DNA of 46,920 nt, taken from contig JANQDZ010000090.1 of assembly GCA_028278645.1 (NCBI GenBank), positions 1-46,920 of the forward strand. Direction: 5' to 3'. The translations under genes were made by a program, and so were the position numbers. Shown piece after piece: positions 24,850-33,227 of this stretch. The notes under the pieces were generated by a model, which was not told the DNA's origin, made no database searches, and was given only the letters and a program-made list of their open reading frames with translations. This DNA is from Longimicrobiales bacterium. Its GTDB lineage: Bacteria > Gemmatimonadota > Gemmatimonadetes > Longimicrobiales > Gaopeijiaceae. The number at the start of each line of letters is the position of its first letter. Position 1 is the first letter of the stretch.

Positions 24850-26137
24850 GGGGAGCTCGAAGGGTAGGAGGAAACCCCGCCGGATTCGGAGGGCCCTCCT
24901 TCTACTGATCTGGGCCTATTTGGCCATCGGGTACCTCAGTACGGCTTTCCGGATTGTCCCGGCATCCGCTCCGGTCACCCCTACCGTCGCTCTGCCGGTG
25001 CCGGCCCGGACGCTCCTCACCGGAGTATTCTCGGTCCACACCGGCCGTTCCCACGACGCCTGGGGGACCCGGGACCAGGTGGCCGAAGCCGCCTCCGAAG
25101 CCGGCTTGGATTTTGTGGTGATCGGCGACCATCCCCCGGATGATCGACGGCCGGACTGGGCGATCTGGGACCCGGCCTTCTACGGAGAGGTTTTCATCGA
25201 CGGCGGTGTCGAGCTCCGATCTCCTGTTGCAGGAAAAGTCCTCACCATGGGGGTGGACTCTGTTTACAAACGCTGGCAGGGTGATCTGGGATCGTTCGTC
25301 GAGTTCCTGAAAGACCAGGACGCCACGTCCATGGTGGTGCATGGTCGAGGACCACGAGGAAGCGAGCGGTGGGTTCACGAAGGGGTGGAAGGCCTGCATG
25401 GCTGGGAAGTCCTTGATATTTCCGAGTTTTCCCGGGCCCGCATCAAAGGGCCTTGGGGTCTCTACCATTTGGTCTTGTCCGTGGCCGGATTCCCCTTCAG
25501 CCTCGCGGATGAATCGATGCTCCACCTCATGAGGGAGGGGTTCGAGACGGCCACCGTCGCGGCGTACGACTCCCTCAGGCAGGCCGGTCCCCTTACGGCC
25601 ACCGCGGGACTGAATGTTCATCCAAAGCTGCGGGTGGGATCGGCCCTCGTCCCGTCCTACGGTCCGTTTTTCCGCACCCTGCTCAGCCATGTGGCAGTGG
25701 CTGGCCCATTGCCGACCGAGCCGGTTCCGGCCCGGACCGTCTTGGCGGAAGGGATCCAGGCGGGGGAGGTCTTCATCTCATTGGGCGGTGGGGAAAGGGC
25801 GGACGGATTCCGTCTGGCGGCCGTGTTGGAGGACGGGCGGGTCCAGCCCATGGGCGCCCATGTCCCTTATGCCGGTCCGGTTCGGCTGAGAGCTGGTTTC
25901 GAAACGGACCCAGGTCGAAACGTGGTGTACCGGATCCTCAACGCCGGCCAGGAGGTCCAATGGATCATGGGACCCTCCCTGGAATGGGAGATCCAGGCCC
26001 CAGGGGTTTATAGGGTGGAGGTCTATAGCTACGGGCTTCGGGCGGGAAACGTCTTCTTCAGGCTTAAACCGTGGATCTTCGCCAACCCCATCGGGCTGGT
26101 GGCCCCCACCGAAGTGTTGGGCTCCGAAGGCCGTTGA
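24836..26137 (+). CDS. Membrane-anchored PHP-like protein with degenerate metal site
   Basis: This 433-residue protein has a basic N terminus (SSKGRRKPRRIRRALL) and one membrane segment (about 19-38), so most of it should face the periplasm. After residue 60 comes a PHP-like fold: GVFSVHTGRSHDAWGTRDQV where family members usually have HxHT...SDG, then GLDFVVIGDH (intact DH), GGVELRSP and MVVHGRG. The first histidine of the HxH pair is serine here, so metal binding may be altered. The last ~110 residues are beta-rich and resemble a carbohydrate-binding or Ig-like module. The start overlaps waaA by 14 bases and uses GGAGGGAACG in the end of waaA. This coupling suggests a role near LPS or surface polysaccharide, which is inference. 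Confidence 0.72.
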   Translation: MSRSEGSSKGRRKPRRIRRALLLLIWAYLAIGYLSTAFRIVPASAPVTPTVALPVPARTLLTGVFSVHTGRSHDAWGTRDQVAEAASEAGLDFVVIGDHPPDDRRPDWAIWDPAFYGEVFIDGGVELRSPVAGKVLTMGVDSVYKRWQGDLGSFVEFLKDQDATSMVVHGRGPRGSERWVHEGVEGLHGWEVLDISEFSRARIKGPWGLYHLVLSVAGFPFSLADESMLHLMREGFETATVAAYDSLRQAGPLTATAGLNVHPKLRVGSALVPSYGPFFRTLLSHVAVAGPLPTEPVPARTVLAEGIQAGEVFISLGGGERADGFRLAAVLEDGRVQPMGAHVPYAGPVRLRAGFETDPGRNVVYRILNAGQEVQWIMGPSLEWEIQAPGVYRVEVYSYGLRAGNVFFRLKPWIFANPIGLVAPTEVLGSEGR

Positions 26138-26224
26138 TCGGACCACCGGGATGATCCGGATTCTATGAACCGAACCCGCCTGGGCTTTCGTAGTGAGTTT
26201 CGGAGCTTAGAAAGAGAGGTTGCC

Positions 26225-26404
26225 ATGGCCAAGAGCCGAAGGCAGCATGCCCCGAGAGACAGGAAGCGCGGCATGAAGATCCCGAAACCGCCCTGCACCC
26301 CGAAACCACCAGGCCCGCCTCCGCCGGTGCGCCCCTCGCCGCCGGAGTGCACAACGGGTCCGGATCCCAAAGAAGCCTTGAAGAAGATCTTCAAGAAGCA
26401 ATAG
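26225..26404 (+). CDS. Small basic proline-rich protein
   Basis: The ATG at 26225 follows AGAGAGG at a good distance and gives 59 residues. An ATG at 26165 in the same frame lacks a ribosome binding site. The N-terminal part is strongly basic (SRRQHAPRDRKRG), the middle is a proline-rich spacer (KPPCTPKPPGPPPPVRP) with two cysteines, and the end is a short amphipathic basic helix (KEALKKIFKKQ). It could bind nucleic acid or ribosomes, but no family is recognised. It stands alone, converging with the next minus-strand gene, and both stop codons lie in or next to a small hairpin. Confidence 0.5.
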   Translation: MAKSRRQHAPRDRKRGMKIPKPPCTPKPPGPPPPVRPSPPECTTGPDPKEALKKIFKKQ

Positions 26405-26422
26405 GGTGAGGTAGCTTACCCT
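26403..26422. terminator. Small hairpin between convergent genes
   Basis: AGGGTGAG-gtag-CTTACCCT forms an 8-bp stem with one G-T wobble and a 4-base loop. It is shared by the 3' ends of the proline-rich protein gene and the beta-rich protein gene. There is no T-run on either strand, so its terminator function is uncertain. Confidence 0.35.
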
Positions 26423-26892
26423 CCTGAGGCAGCAGCGGCGGCCTCGCGCCTGGCCTGCGAGACGACGATGTAGGTCAGGAAGACTTGCAGAAAGACAGGG
26501 ACCTCGTCTGGGGACTCCAGACTCACCTTCCTCCCTGCGAATCCTTCCCGCTTCACCCGGCCCACCTCCTGATTCCCAAGTAGTAGAGCGTACTCTCGTC
26601 CGCTCCAACTCCGGCTGTCCAGCGTGAGGCGATGCCCGGCCGAGCTGATATCCCAGGTTCGCTTGAGGGCGCCGGCCTTTTTGGCTTTGGCGATGACGGA
26701 CGTGCCCTTTTTCAACACCGCGTCGGATCGAAAGAAACCCTCCGGAGTGATGGTGAACTCCTCACCGTCCAGGGTGAAGCTTCCCTTTCCCTTAAAGGCG
26801 GAGATGTGAAGCTCGGTGATCTCCTCCTCGCCGGAGAGGACACGAACGCCGGCAGACGCCCAACCAAGGGGCTCAGCCCGGAGAACGGCCAC
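26416..26892 (-). CDS. Beta-rich hypothetical protein, LURP-one/tubby-like fold suspected
   Basis: I place the start at the GTG at 26892 (158 residues) because GAGGAGG sits directly upstream. An ATG at 26919 has no such signal. The protein alternates short strands: VRVLSGEEEITELHIS, GSFTLDGEEFTITPEG, FFRSDAVLKKGTSVIAKAKK, ALKRTWDISSAGHRLTLDSR and YALLLGNQEVGRVKREG. This is the rhythm of LURP-one/scramblase/tubby-like 12-stranded barrels with one hydrophobic C-terminal helix (VFLQVFLTYIVVSQARR) running through the centre. Such proteins bind phospholipids or are of unknown role in bacteria. It lies 59 bases downstream of dnaE on the same strand and may be co-transcribed. The fold call is an inference. 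Confidence 0.65.
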   Translation of the reverse strand: MAVLRAEPLGWASAGVRVLSGEEEITELHISAFKGKGSFTLDGEEFTITPEGFFRSDAVLKKGTSVIAKAKKAGALKRTWDISSAGHRLTLDSRSWSGREYALLLGNQEVGRVKREGFAGRKVSLESPDEVPVFLQVFLTYIVVSQARREAAAAASGG

Positions 26893-26951
26893 GTTGCCTC
26901 CTCGTGGTTTTAGAAGCATGTCCCGATCCGCGGTGGAGCACCCCTCGTGGA

Positions 26952-29900
26952 TCAGTCCGAATGGTCAGAGACGGTTCGTATCAGTTTTACGTGGGAGGCG
27001 CCGAAGAGCTTCTCCAGGGCTTTGAGAGTTTCCGGACCTGGATCCGCTTTTACGGACTTGGACCGGAGACGGGGCGCCCCGAGACCATTTCCGGTTTGGA
27101 CTAGAACCTCTACGGGGGCCACGCCGGGATTTGCCGAGAAGATCTTCTTCGCTTCGTGGAAGGCACCCTCTTTGGGCGGCTCGCCGAATTCAAGCTCAAT
27201 CTGGATCGCCAGCTTGCCCGAGCCAGGCACACCCTCCAGAAGCTCCACTCCGTCCAAGAAGATAGGCGGATCGTCTTCGTCCCTCTCCCGGGAGCTCACC
27301 TTCCCCCGTATGAGTACAACAGAGTCCTGCTGAAGGAGTCCTTTGTTTTCCTGCCAGGACTCTTTGAAGGCCAGGATCGTGGCCGTACCCGAAAAGTCCT
27401 CGACCAGGATCTTCCCCCACTCTGAATTGTCCCGCCGGGAGATTTGACGCTTCACCTGGGTTACCACGCAGGCCAACTCGATGGACTGCCCAAGGAAACT
27501 CTTGAGGTTCGTGGTGGTGACTGGAGCGAAGGCGTTCACCACCGGACGGAAGCGGTCCAGCGGGTGCCCGGAGATGTAGAAGCCAAGGGATTCTTTTTCG
27601 CGGGTGAGGCGGTCGGCCTCCGACCAGGCAGGGACTTCAGGCAGCTCGGGATCCGGCCTACGGAGACCCGAGTCCTCCCCGCCGAAGAGTGAGGCCTGAC
27701 CCGCAGCCTCCTCTGCCTGCCGTGCCTGGACCTCCGAGTAAGCCACGTCGAGGCCCGCGAGGAGCTGGGCTCGATGGCCAAAGGCGTCCAGGGCGCCGGC
27801 TGCGATGAGGGCTTCTGCGGCTCGTTTGTTGAGAAGGCGGAGATCGATGCGCTCCAGGAACTCGAAGAGCGATTGGAACGCTCCGCCGTCTTCTCGGGCC
27901 TGGAGGATGGACTGCACGGCTCCAGCCCCGACCCCCCGAACGGCACCCAGGCCGAACCGGATCTGGTTGGCACCCACCACCGTGAACTTCCAGCCCGATT
28001 CGTTCACATCAGGTGGGAGGACGTCCAAGGGCTCCTGGACGCCGGGAAGGTGCCGATGGAGCTCCCGACATTCGCCGATGTACTTCACCACGTCGTCGGT
28101 CTTGTCCAGGACCGACGAGAGGAGTGCCGCCATGAACTCGGCCGGGTAGTGAGCTTTGAGCCAGGCTGTGTGGTATGAAAGGAGGGAGTAGGCGGCAGAG
28201 TGGCTCTTGTTGAAACCGTACCGACCGAAGGTCTCGATCTGGTCCGCCAGCTCGGAGGCGGTGCGCCGGTCCACCCCCCGCTCGATGGCTTTCTCTTTGA
28301 ACTTTCCGAGCTCGGCCTGGATCAGCTCGGCGATCTTCTTCCCCACGGCCTTTCGGAGCACATCGGCTTCCCCCAGGGAGTAGCCTGCCAGGACGTTGGC
28401 GATTCGCATCACCTGCTCCTGGTAGACGATGATCCCGTAGGTGGGCTCCAACGTCTTTTCGAGGTCGGGGTGGGGATACCGTACGGTTTCCTGACCGAGC
28501 TTCCGCCGGATGTAGACATCCGTCATCCCGGAATCCAGAGGTCCGGGTCGGATGAGGGCGTTGGTGGCGACCAGGTCTTCGAACCGGTCACAGCGCATGG
28601 ACCGGAGCTTGTCCATGGCCAGCGACGACTCGAACTGGAAGATCCCGGATGTCCCGCCGTGGGCCAGCATGGCGTAGACCGACGGGTCGTCCAACGGCAC
28701 GTCGTCCATGGACTCGTACGTCTCGTCGCTCTCGGGGTGCTTCAACGCACCCACCCGGGCCCGGACCGATTCCACCGCATCGTGGATCACGGTGAGGGTC
28801 TTCAAACCCAGGAAGTCCATCTTCAACATTCCGGCGTCTTCGAGGCAGTTCATATCGTATTGCGTCACGACCACGGCCTCGTTGCCGTTCTTTCCGTTTC
28901 CTCCGTTTCCGGACCCGTTGGTTTGTTGGACACAGACGGGGACGTATTCGTCCAAAGGTCCCGGAGCGATCACCACCCCGGCGGCGTGGACGGATGCGTG
29001 GCGGCTCAATCCCTCCAGTGTCATGGAGTAGTCGAAGAGCTGCCGGTGCCTCTCGTCCATCTCATAGAGGGTCTTCACCTCTGGCAGCTTCTTGACGGCC
29101 TGCTCGACCGTGAATGCCTGCCCCGGCGCGTTCGGAATGAGTTTGGCGATCTTGTCCGTCTCGCCGGGCTCGAAGCCGAGAGTACGGCCCACGTCCCTGA
29201 TGACTGCCCGGCTCTTCATCGTGCCGAAAGTGATGATCTGCCCCACAGCTTCCCGGCCATACTTCTGCCGGGTGTATTCGATGACCTCGCCCCTCCGCTC
29301 GAAGCAGAAGTCGATGTCGATATCCGGCATCGAGATCCGTTCGGGGTTCAGGAAGCGCTCGAAGAGGAGGTCGAACTCCAGCGGATCGATGTTGGTGATC
29401 CCTAGGGAGAAAGCCACGAGTGAACCCGCAGCCGATCCCCGGCCGGGGCCAACCGGGATGCCATTCCTACGAGCCCAGTCGATGAAGTCCCAGGTGATGA
29501 GGAAATATCCGGCGTACCCGGTCTCGAGGATGATCCCCAACTCGTAGTCCAGGCGTTCTTGGACCTCTTCCGGAAGGGGATCGCCATATCGTTCTTTTGC
29601 GCCTCTGACGGTCAGGTGGACCAGGTATTCGTTGGGATCCTTGTACTCCTCGGGTAGGGGGAACTCCGGGAGATGGATTTGGGTCGGCATCTCCAGGTCC
29701 ACCTCATCGGCGATCTTCAGAGTGTTTTCCAGAACCTCCGGATGGTTCGGAAAGAAGTCCCGAATCTCGGATGGGGACTTGAAGTAGAGGCCGTCGTCGT
29801 AGCGCATCCGGTTCGGATCGTTTCGATCCTTACCGAGCCCGATGCAAAGCAGAACGTCGTGGGCTTCGTGGTCGCCTTTTTGGAGGAAGTGGGCGTCGTT

Positions 29901-30512
29901 GGTGGCGACAACCGGAAGGCCCATCTCTTCGGAAAGCTTGAAGACGCTCTCGTTCAGCTCGGCTTGCCCTTCGGTATTATGCGCTTGGACCTCGAGGTAA
30001 TAACGGTCCTTGAAGGTTTCCGCGTACCATGCGGCCGCTTCCCTGGCTCCGTCCCAGTTTTCGGCCATGAGGTGTCGATTCACCTCTCCTGCCATACATG
30101 CCGATGTGACGATCAAGCCCCTGGAGTGTTTGGCCAGGACTTCCCGATCGATTCGGGGTCGGATGTAGAAACCTTCGGTATACCCGATGGAAGAAAGCCG
30201 GACGAGGTTTTGGTACCCCTCCAGATCCCGAGCCAACAGCACCAAGTGGTAGTAGGCCCGCTCGCCCTGGCCCGCCCTGCCACGCTCGGTTCTGTTCCCG
30301 GGCGCGACGTAAGCCTCCATGCCGATGATGGGCTTGATGCCCTCTTTCCGAGCCGTCTTTTGGAACGCCCAGGCACCGAAGAGACACCCATGGTCGGTAA
30401 GTGCCAGGGCCGGCATCTCGAACTCCTGAGCTCGCCGGATCAGGTCCGAGAGTCGGTTCGCTCCGTCCAGGAGAGAAAATTCTGAGTGGGTGTGTAAATG
30501 GACGAAGGACAC
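26952..30512 (-). CDS. dnaE: DNA polymerase III subunit alpha (replicative polymerase)
   Basis: DnaE is the catalytic subunit of the replicative C-family polymerase. The GTG at 30512 gives 1186 residues and begins SFVHLHTHSEFSLLDGANRL, the usual opening of the PHP domain; a frame to 30626 adds an unrelated Pro/Ser/Thr-rich stretch. PHP motifs (HLHTH, ALTDHG) come first. The palm follows with the catalytic aspartates in MPDIDIDFCFERRG (Asp399 and Asp401), then the fingers with GRYGFNKSHSAAYSLLSYHT, a helix-hairpin-helix region (GLGAVRGVGAGAV) and an OB fold near the C terminus (LACVVTQVKRQISR, GTATILAFKES). Length and order match the DnaE1 type. Its leader contains an A-rich tract on the coding strand that could be an UP element. 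Confidence 0.96.
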   Translation of the reverse strand: MSFVHLHTHSEFSLLDGANRLSDLIRRAQEFEMPALALTDHGCLFGAWAFQKTARKEGIKPIIGMEAYVAPGNRTERGRAGQGERAYYHLVLLARDLEGYQNLVRLSSIGYTEGFYIRPRIDREVLAKHSRGLIVTSACMAGEVNRHLMAENWDGAREAAAWYAETFKDRYYLEVQAHNTEGQAELNESVFKLSEEMGLPVVATNDAHFLQKGDHEAHDVLLCIGLGKDRNDPNRMRYDDGLYFKSPSEIRDFFPNHPEVLENTLKIADEVDLEMPTQIHLPEFPLPEEYKDPNEYLVHLTVRGAKERYGDPLPEEVQERLDYELGIILETGYAGYFLITWDFIDWARRNGIPVGPGRGSAAGSLVAFSLGITNIDPLEFDLLFERFLNPERISMPDIDIDFCFERRGEVIEYTRQKYGREAVGQIITFGTMKSRAVIRDVGRTLGFEPGETDKIAKLIPNAPGQAFTVEQAVKKLPEVKTLYEMDERHRQLFDYSMTLEGLSRHASVHAAGVVIAPGPLDEYVPVCVQQTNGSGNGGNGKNGNEAVVVTQYDMNCLEDAGMLKMDFLGLKTLTVIHDAVESVRARVGALKHPESDETYESMDDVPLDDPSVYAMLAHGGTSGIFQFESSLAMDKLRSMRCDRFEDLVATNALIRPGPLDSGMTDVYIRRKLGQETVRYPHPDLEKTLEPTYGIIVYQEQVMRIANVLAGYSLGEADVLRKAVGKKIAELIQAELGKFKEKAIERGVDRRTASELADQIETFGRYGFNKSHSAAYSLLSYHTAWLKAHYPAEFMAALLSSVLDKTDDVVKYIGECRELHRHLPGVQEPLDVLPPDVNESGWKFTVVGANQIRFGLGAVRGVGAGAVQSILQAREDGGAFQSLFEFLERIDLRLLNKRAAEALIAAGALDAFGHRAQLLAGLDVAYSEVQARQAEEAAGQASLFGGEDSGLRRPDPELPEVPAWSEADRLTREKESLGFYISGHPLDRFRPVVNAFAPVTTTNLKSFLGQSIELACVVTQVKRQISRRDNSEWGKILVEDFSGTATILAFKESWQENKGLLQQDSVVLIRGKVSSRERDEDDPPIFLDGVELLEGVPGSGKLAIQIELEFGEPPKEGAFHEAKKIFSANPGVAPVEVLVQTGNGLGAPRLRSKSVKADPGPETLKALEKLFGASHVKLIRTVSDHSD

Positions 30513-30735
30513 GGCGCCTTGGTCGGCTCTCTCGGATTTGGTGGTCGTATTTATGCCCTCAACCGGGGGGGACGCCCAATTGTATGGAAGGGGTGTGGGT
30601 GAGGGCAACGGGTAGCTAAAACACACCCTGAAATATCGCGGTTTTTTCTTCTTTTTATCGCCAACGCATGGGCGGACCCCAACATCTAGGTCAAAATTCG
30701 ACCCATGAATACCAGCGGTTGGGGTGGTTAAGCGG
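30513..30735. other. Intergenic region upstream of dnaE
   Basis: These 223 bases carry no convincing gene. On the minus strand an A-rich tract at about 30641-30658 stands out in this GC-rich DNA and could help the dnaE promoter. A 15-base near-palindrome, GGTCAAAATTCGACC (30689-30703), resembles an operator. No clear -35/-10 pair and no terminator hairpin were found for the outer-membrane protein gene that ends at 30736. Confidence 0.3.
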
Positions 30736-31257
30736 CTAGAAGGCGATCCCTATGTTGATGAGCCGGACCGAGGGAACGGTACCCGACGCGTCCCCGACGT
30801 CTCCCCCCAGAAGGCGTGTGGCCCCGATCCCCATGCCGATATAGAAAGCCCTGCTGGGGCCAAGGAGCCAGGTATACCCGATATCTATGCCAAGGCCGAA
30901 CTTGGTGAAGGAGTCATCTCCATCATCCACGTTGTATACCCCTGCCCGTCCGCCGAGGTAGAATCCGGTGAACGCCGCCTCCTGCGGGTAGAAGCGGATG
31001 AAGCCGCTGACGTTGGTGTAGTCGTCGTCATCGTCCAGGTCGAGCCACCCTCCTCCGATTCCCAAGGTCATGTTCTCGGCGACCTTTCGCTCGTATTCGG
31101 CGTTGAACCAACCGGCAAGAAGGATGAGGGGGTTCCCGGAGATCAGCTGGGTATGGGGGACGGGCTCTCGTACTCCCTCCTGGGCCTGGACTCGAAGCGG
31201 GGAAAGGGCCAGGGAAAGAAAGAGAAGGCCGGCCAGGACCTTTACGTTCATTCTCAT
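30736..31257 (-). CDS. Outer-membrane beta-barrel-like protein, paralogue 1
   Basis: The ATG at 31257 is preceded by GGAGG and starts a signal peptide (MRMNVKVLAGLLFLSLAL, cleavage near VQAQ), giving 173 residues; a frame to 31389 adds an unrelated segment. The mature part alternates amphipathic strands (NPLILLAGWFNAEYERKV, MTLGIGGGWLDLDDDDD, GFYLGGRAGVYNVDDGDDS, IDIGYTWLLGPSRAFYIG) and ends LINIGIAF with a terminal aromatic residue, as outer-membrane proteins do. Loops are rich in aspartate and may bind cations. It is clearly homologous to the product of the next gene upstream (shared IGYSWLLG/IGYTWLLG and IGMGIGATRLLGGD). Probably an 8-stranded barrel; function unknown. Confidence 0.75.
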   Translation of the reverse strand: MRMNVKVLAGLLFLSLALSPLRVQAQEGVREPVPHTQLISGNPLILLAGWFNAEYERKVAENMTLGIGGGWLDLDDDDDYTNVSGFIRFYPQEAAFTGFYLGGRAGVYNVDDGDDSFTKFGLGIDIGYTWLLGPSRAFYIGMGIGATRLLGGDVGDASGTVPSVRLINIGIAF

Positions 31258-31340
31258 CGGTAATCCTCCAGGTGAGTCCATCGTCGGTGCGCAGGCCTCA
31301 GGAGAACCCCGGGGCTTACTTAAGCTGAATCTTATGTATG

Positions 31341-31386
31341 AAGAGACAAAGATAAAGCCGCCGGTGTCACATGACCCGGCGGCTTT
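31341..31386 (-). terminator. Strong intrinsic terminator between the two barrel genes
   Basis: Arms aaagccgccgg (31354-31364) and ccggcggcttt (31376-31386) pair perfectly over 11 bp around an 11-base loop. On the minus strand the stem is followed by the T-rich tail TTTATCTTTGTCT. It lies 27 bases after the stop of the gene at 31414-31941 and should separate its transcript from that of the downstream paralogue. Confidence 0.75.
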
Positions 31387-31413
31387 CATCCCCTCGGAAG
31401 ACCTGAGGAGCCC

Positions 31414-31941
31414 CTAAAATGCGAACCCAATGTTGATGAGGCGGATGCTGGGAATCACCACCCGGCCTCCTTCGATATCCCCTCCGAAAAGCCTCGTGGC
31501 TCCGATGCCCAACCCGATATAGAAGTTTCGTTCTGACCCGAGTAACCAGCTGTACCCGATGTCCACACCCATGCCGTAGGCCTCCCCCTCGTCATCGTCA
31601 TCGGAAACACTGTGGATCCCCAATCGGCCCCCGAGGCTGAACCCCGACAGGGCCGCACCCTGGGGATAATACCGCACGAAACCGTTCAGCCCCGTGTAGC
31701 TCTCGTCTCCGTCGTCGAAAGAGAAGCGGGAGGCTCCCACACCGAGTGTCATGGTGGGGGAGACCTTCCGTTCGTACTCACCGTTGAACCACTCGAAAAG
31801 AAGAAGGAAAGGGTTGGCTGAGATTACCTGCTCATCAGGAACCGGTGTCCTCGTCCCAGGGTCTTGTGCTTCTGCCTGGCCGGGAAACGCTCCGACCAGC
31901 AGGCACGCGAAGAAGAACAGGACCGTTGTTGTCGCTCTCAT
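31414..31941 (-). CDS. Outer-membrane beta-barrel-like protein, paralogue 2
   Basis: The ATG at 31941 has GGGAG upstream and begins a signal peptide (MRATTTVLFFFACLLVGAF, cleavage near AEAQ), 175 residues in all. The mature sequence is laid out like its neighbour: EQVISANPFLLLFEWFNG, YERKVSPTMTLGVGASRF, GLNGFVRYYPQGAAL, LGGRLGIHSVSDDDDEGE, VDIGYSWLLGSERNFYIG, and a C-terminal LINIGFAF ending in phenylalanine. Aspartate-rich turns recur in both. It is followed by a strong terminator, so the two paralogues seem separately expressed despite the tandem duplication. The upstream lipoprotein gene ends 66 bases before its start. Confidence 0.75.
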   Translation of the reverse strand: MRATTTVLFFFACLLVGAFPGQAEAQDPGTRTPVPDEQVISANPFLLLFEWFNGEYERKVSPTMTLGVGASRFSFDDGDESYTGLNGFVRYYPQGAALSGFSLGGRLGIHSVSDDDDEGEAYGMGVDIGYSWLLGSERNFYIGLGIGATRLFGGDIEGGRVVIPSIRLINIGFAF

Positions 31942-32007
31942 CGTTAATCTCCCACGTTCAACTCGACACCCCACCCATGAAGACCACGTTCGGGAGACGA
32001 GCGTCTA

Positions 32008-33024
32008 CTAATCAGCCCGGGACCCGCACCGGAACGATCTCATGATCGTCTCCAGCTGAAGGATGTACTCCCACTTGTCTTTCCCGGGGGCGTAGAGCCA
32101 GGCATCGAGGTAGTAGAGACGGTTCTGCTCGGGACAGGCCACCGTCCAGAAGATGAAGGGCCCCGCCGCCGGCCAGCTGCCGGGTGGGTTTTCCCATGGC
32201 CCACGGACCTCCGTCACGGCCATGTCTCCCAGTGCGAGGACTCTTTGGTGGAGGTCGGTCCGGTCCACGACCTGGGGATAATCGTATGACTCCTCAGCCA
32301 CTGCCTCCCTCCAGTCCATCAGAGAATCGACAGGCAGGGGCTCAGGGATGGGGGTGATCCATGTCACGGAAAACTGTCGAATCAGCTCTGCGGGATCGGG
32401 GTTGTCGTTTCGGAAGATGTAGAGGGAATCGTCGGCCACCCACTGGTACACGTCAGGAAGGGTGAGGGTGAAGCCAGCCATGGTACGAAGGCTGTCGGCG
32501 AGGTTCTCCTTTGTGCCGCTCACGAACATCCGCTGTAGGGCGCCCTGACGGAACCGTTCGTCGATAGTGGAGTGAACCTCCCCTACCATGGCGTAGACCT
32601 GAGCGGGAACATCACCGTTGGTGTCCACCAGCATGAGAGTCAGATGCTGGTTTGTTGCCCATACGTCTTCGGCCTGGACGATGCCGGGGACTTCGTAGGT
32701 CGTGCCTTCGTCCAAGCTGGCCAACGGCTCCGTCAACCAGGGGTCGTCCGGCCCTCCGATCAGGACCACTTCCTTGAACTTCCGCAGGCGGAGCCAGTTC
32801 TCGCCGGCTGGGACTTGGTGGGTAAGGCGGAAAGTGCGCTCGGTTCTCAGCGTGTAGACGTCGGGCCCCAGGACGGTGAAGACCGAATCCTCCATCGCCG
32901 CCCATCCTTCCTCGGCGGCGGCAACGATAATCGCGTTCGGGTCTCCGTAGGCCAGACCCATATTGCAGGCCACGAAGGAGGCGGACATCAGGGAAACCAG
33001 GACAGCCAGTAACACTCTACGCAT
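32008..33024 (-). CDS. DUF4837-like lipoprotein
   Basis: From the ATG at 33024 the product has 338 residues and a lipoprotein signal (RRVLLAVLVSLMSASFVAC; Cys at about residue 20). A longer frame to 33204 lacks a signal sequence. The early block YGDPNAIIVAAAEEGW, TLRTERTFRLTHQVP, LRKFKEVVLIG, and the later WITPIPEPL and YLDAWLYAPGKDKWEYI with LQLETIMRSF near the end recall DUF4837 lipoproteins. I offer this as a likely rather than certain match. Its two halves seem to repeat a similar strand-helix pattern. It is anchored in the envelope; no enzyme motif is visible. It diverges from the first ADOP permease gene, with 203 bases between them. Confidence 0.65.
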   Translation of the reverse strand: MRRVLLAVLVSLMSASFVACNMGLAYGDPNAIIVAAAEEGWAAMEDSVFTVLGPDVYTLRTERTFRLTHQVPAGENWLRLRKFKEVVLIGGPDDPWLTEPLASLDEGTTYEVPGIVQAEDVWATNQHLTLMLVDTNGDVPAQVYAMVGEVHSTIDERFRQGALQRMFVSGTKENLADSLRTMAGFTLTLPDVYQWVADDSLYIFRNDNPDPAELIRQFSVTWITPIPEPLPVDSLMDWREAVAEESYDYPQVVDRTDLHQRVLALGDMAVTEVRGPWENPPGSWPAAGPFIFWTVACPEQNRLYYLDAWLYAPGKDKWEYILQLETIMRSFRCGSRAD

Positions 33025-33227
33025 GGTCAGAGCCTTTCGTGCCTGAATGTGGGCCGTGCCTACCGACCCGTCGGTCCTTTCTCGGCGGTCCCACCATTTC
33101 TCCTTTAGTACTACAGCGAAGAAGGTCGGGGGTTCGTGGGGGTCTGACCACCCCCGGATTTGAAACCGCCGACCCGGACTGCTCGTTCTGGAGGGGAAAG
33201 CCACTACTCCTCGACCGAGACCACTCT
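33025..33227. promoter_or_regulatory. Divergent intergenic region with several small palindromes
   Basis: These 203 bases separate the lipoprotein gene (minus) and the ADOP permease gene (plus). They contain ACCGAC-cc-GTCGGT (33062-33075), the 8-base palindrome TAGTACTA (33106-33113) and GGGGGT-ctgacc-ACCCCC (33138-33155). The TAGTACTA element could be part of an operator; PadR-type regulators are commonly linked to ADOP permeases. No clear -35/-10 pair was identified. Confidence 0.35.

Noticed and set aside
28200-29405. 401-residue open frame antisense to dnaE
   Set aside because: It mirrors dnaE codons, is rich in His/Val/Asp/Gly as expected for an antisense frame, and shows no domain.
30640-30660. 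T-rich run as a plus-strand terminator
   Set aside because: No GC-rich stem precedes it and no plus-strand gene ends nearby; on the minus strand it is an A-tract in the dnaE leader.
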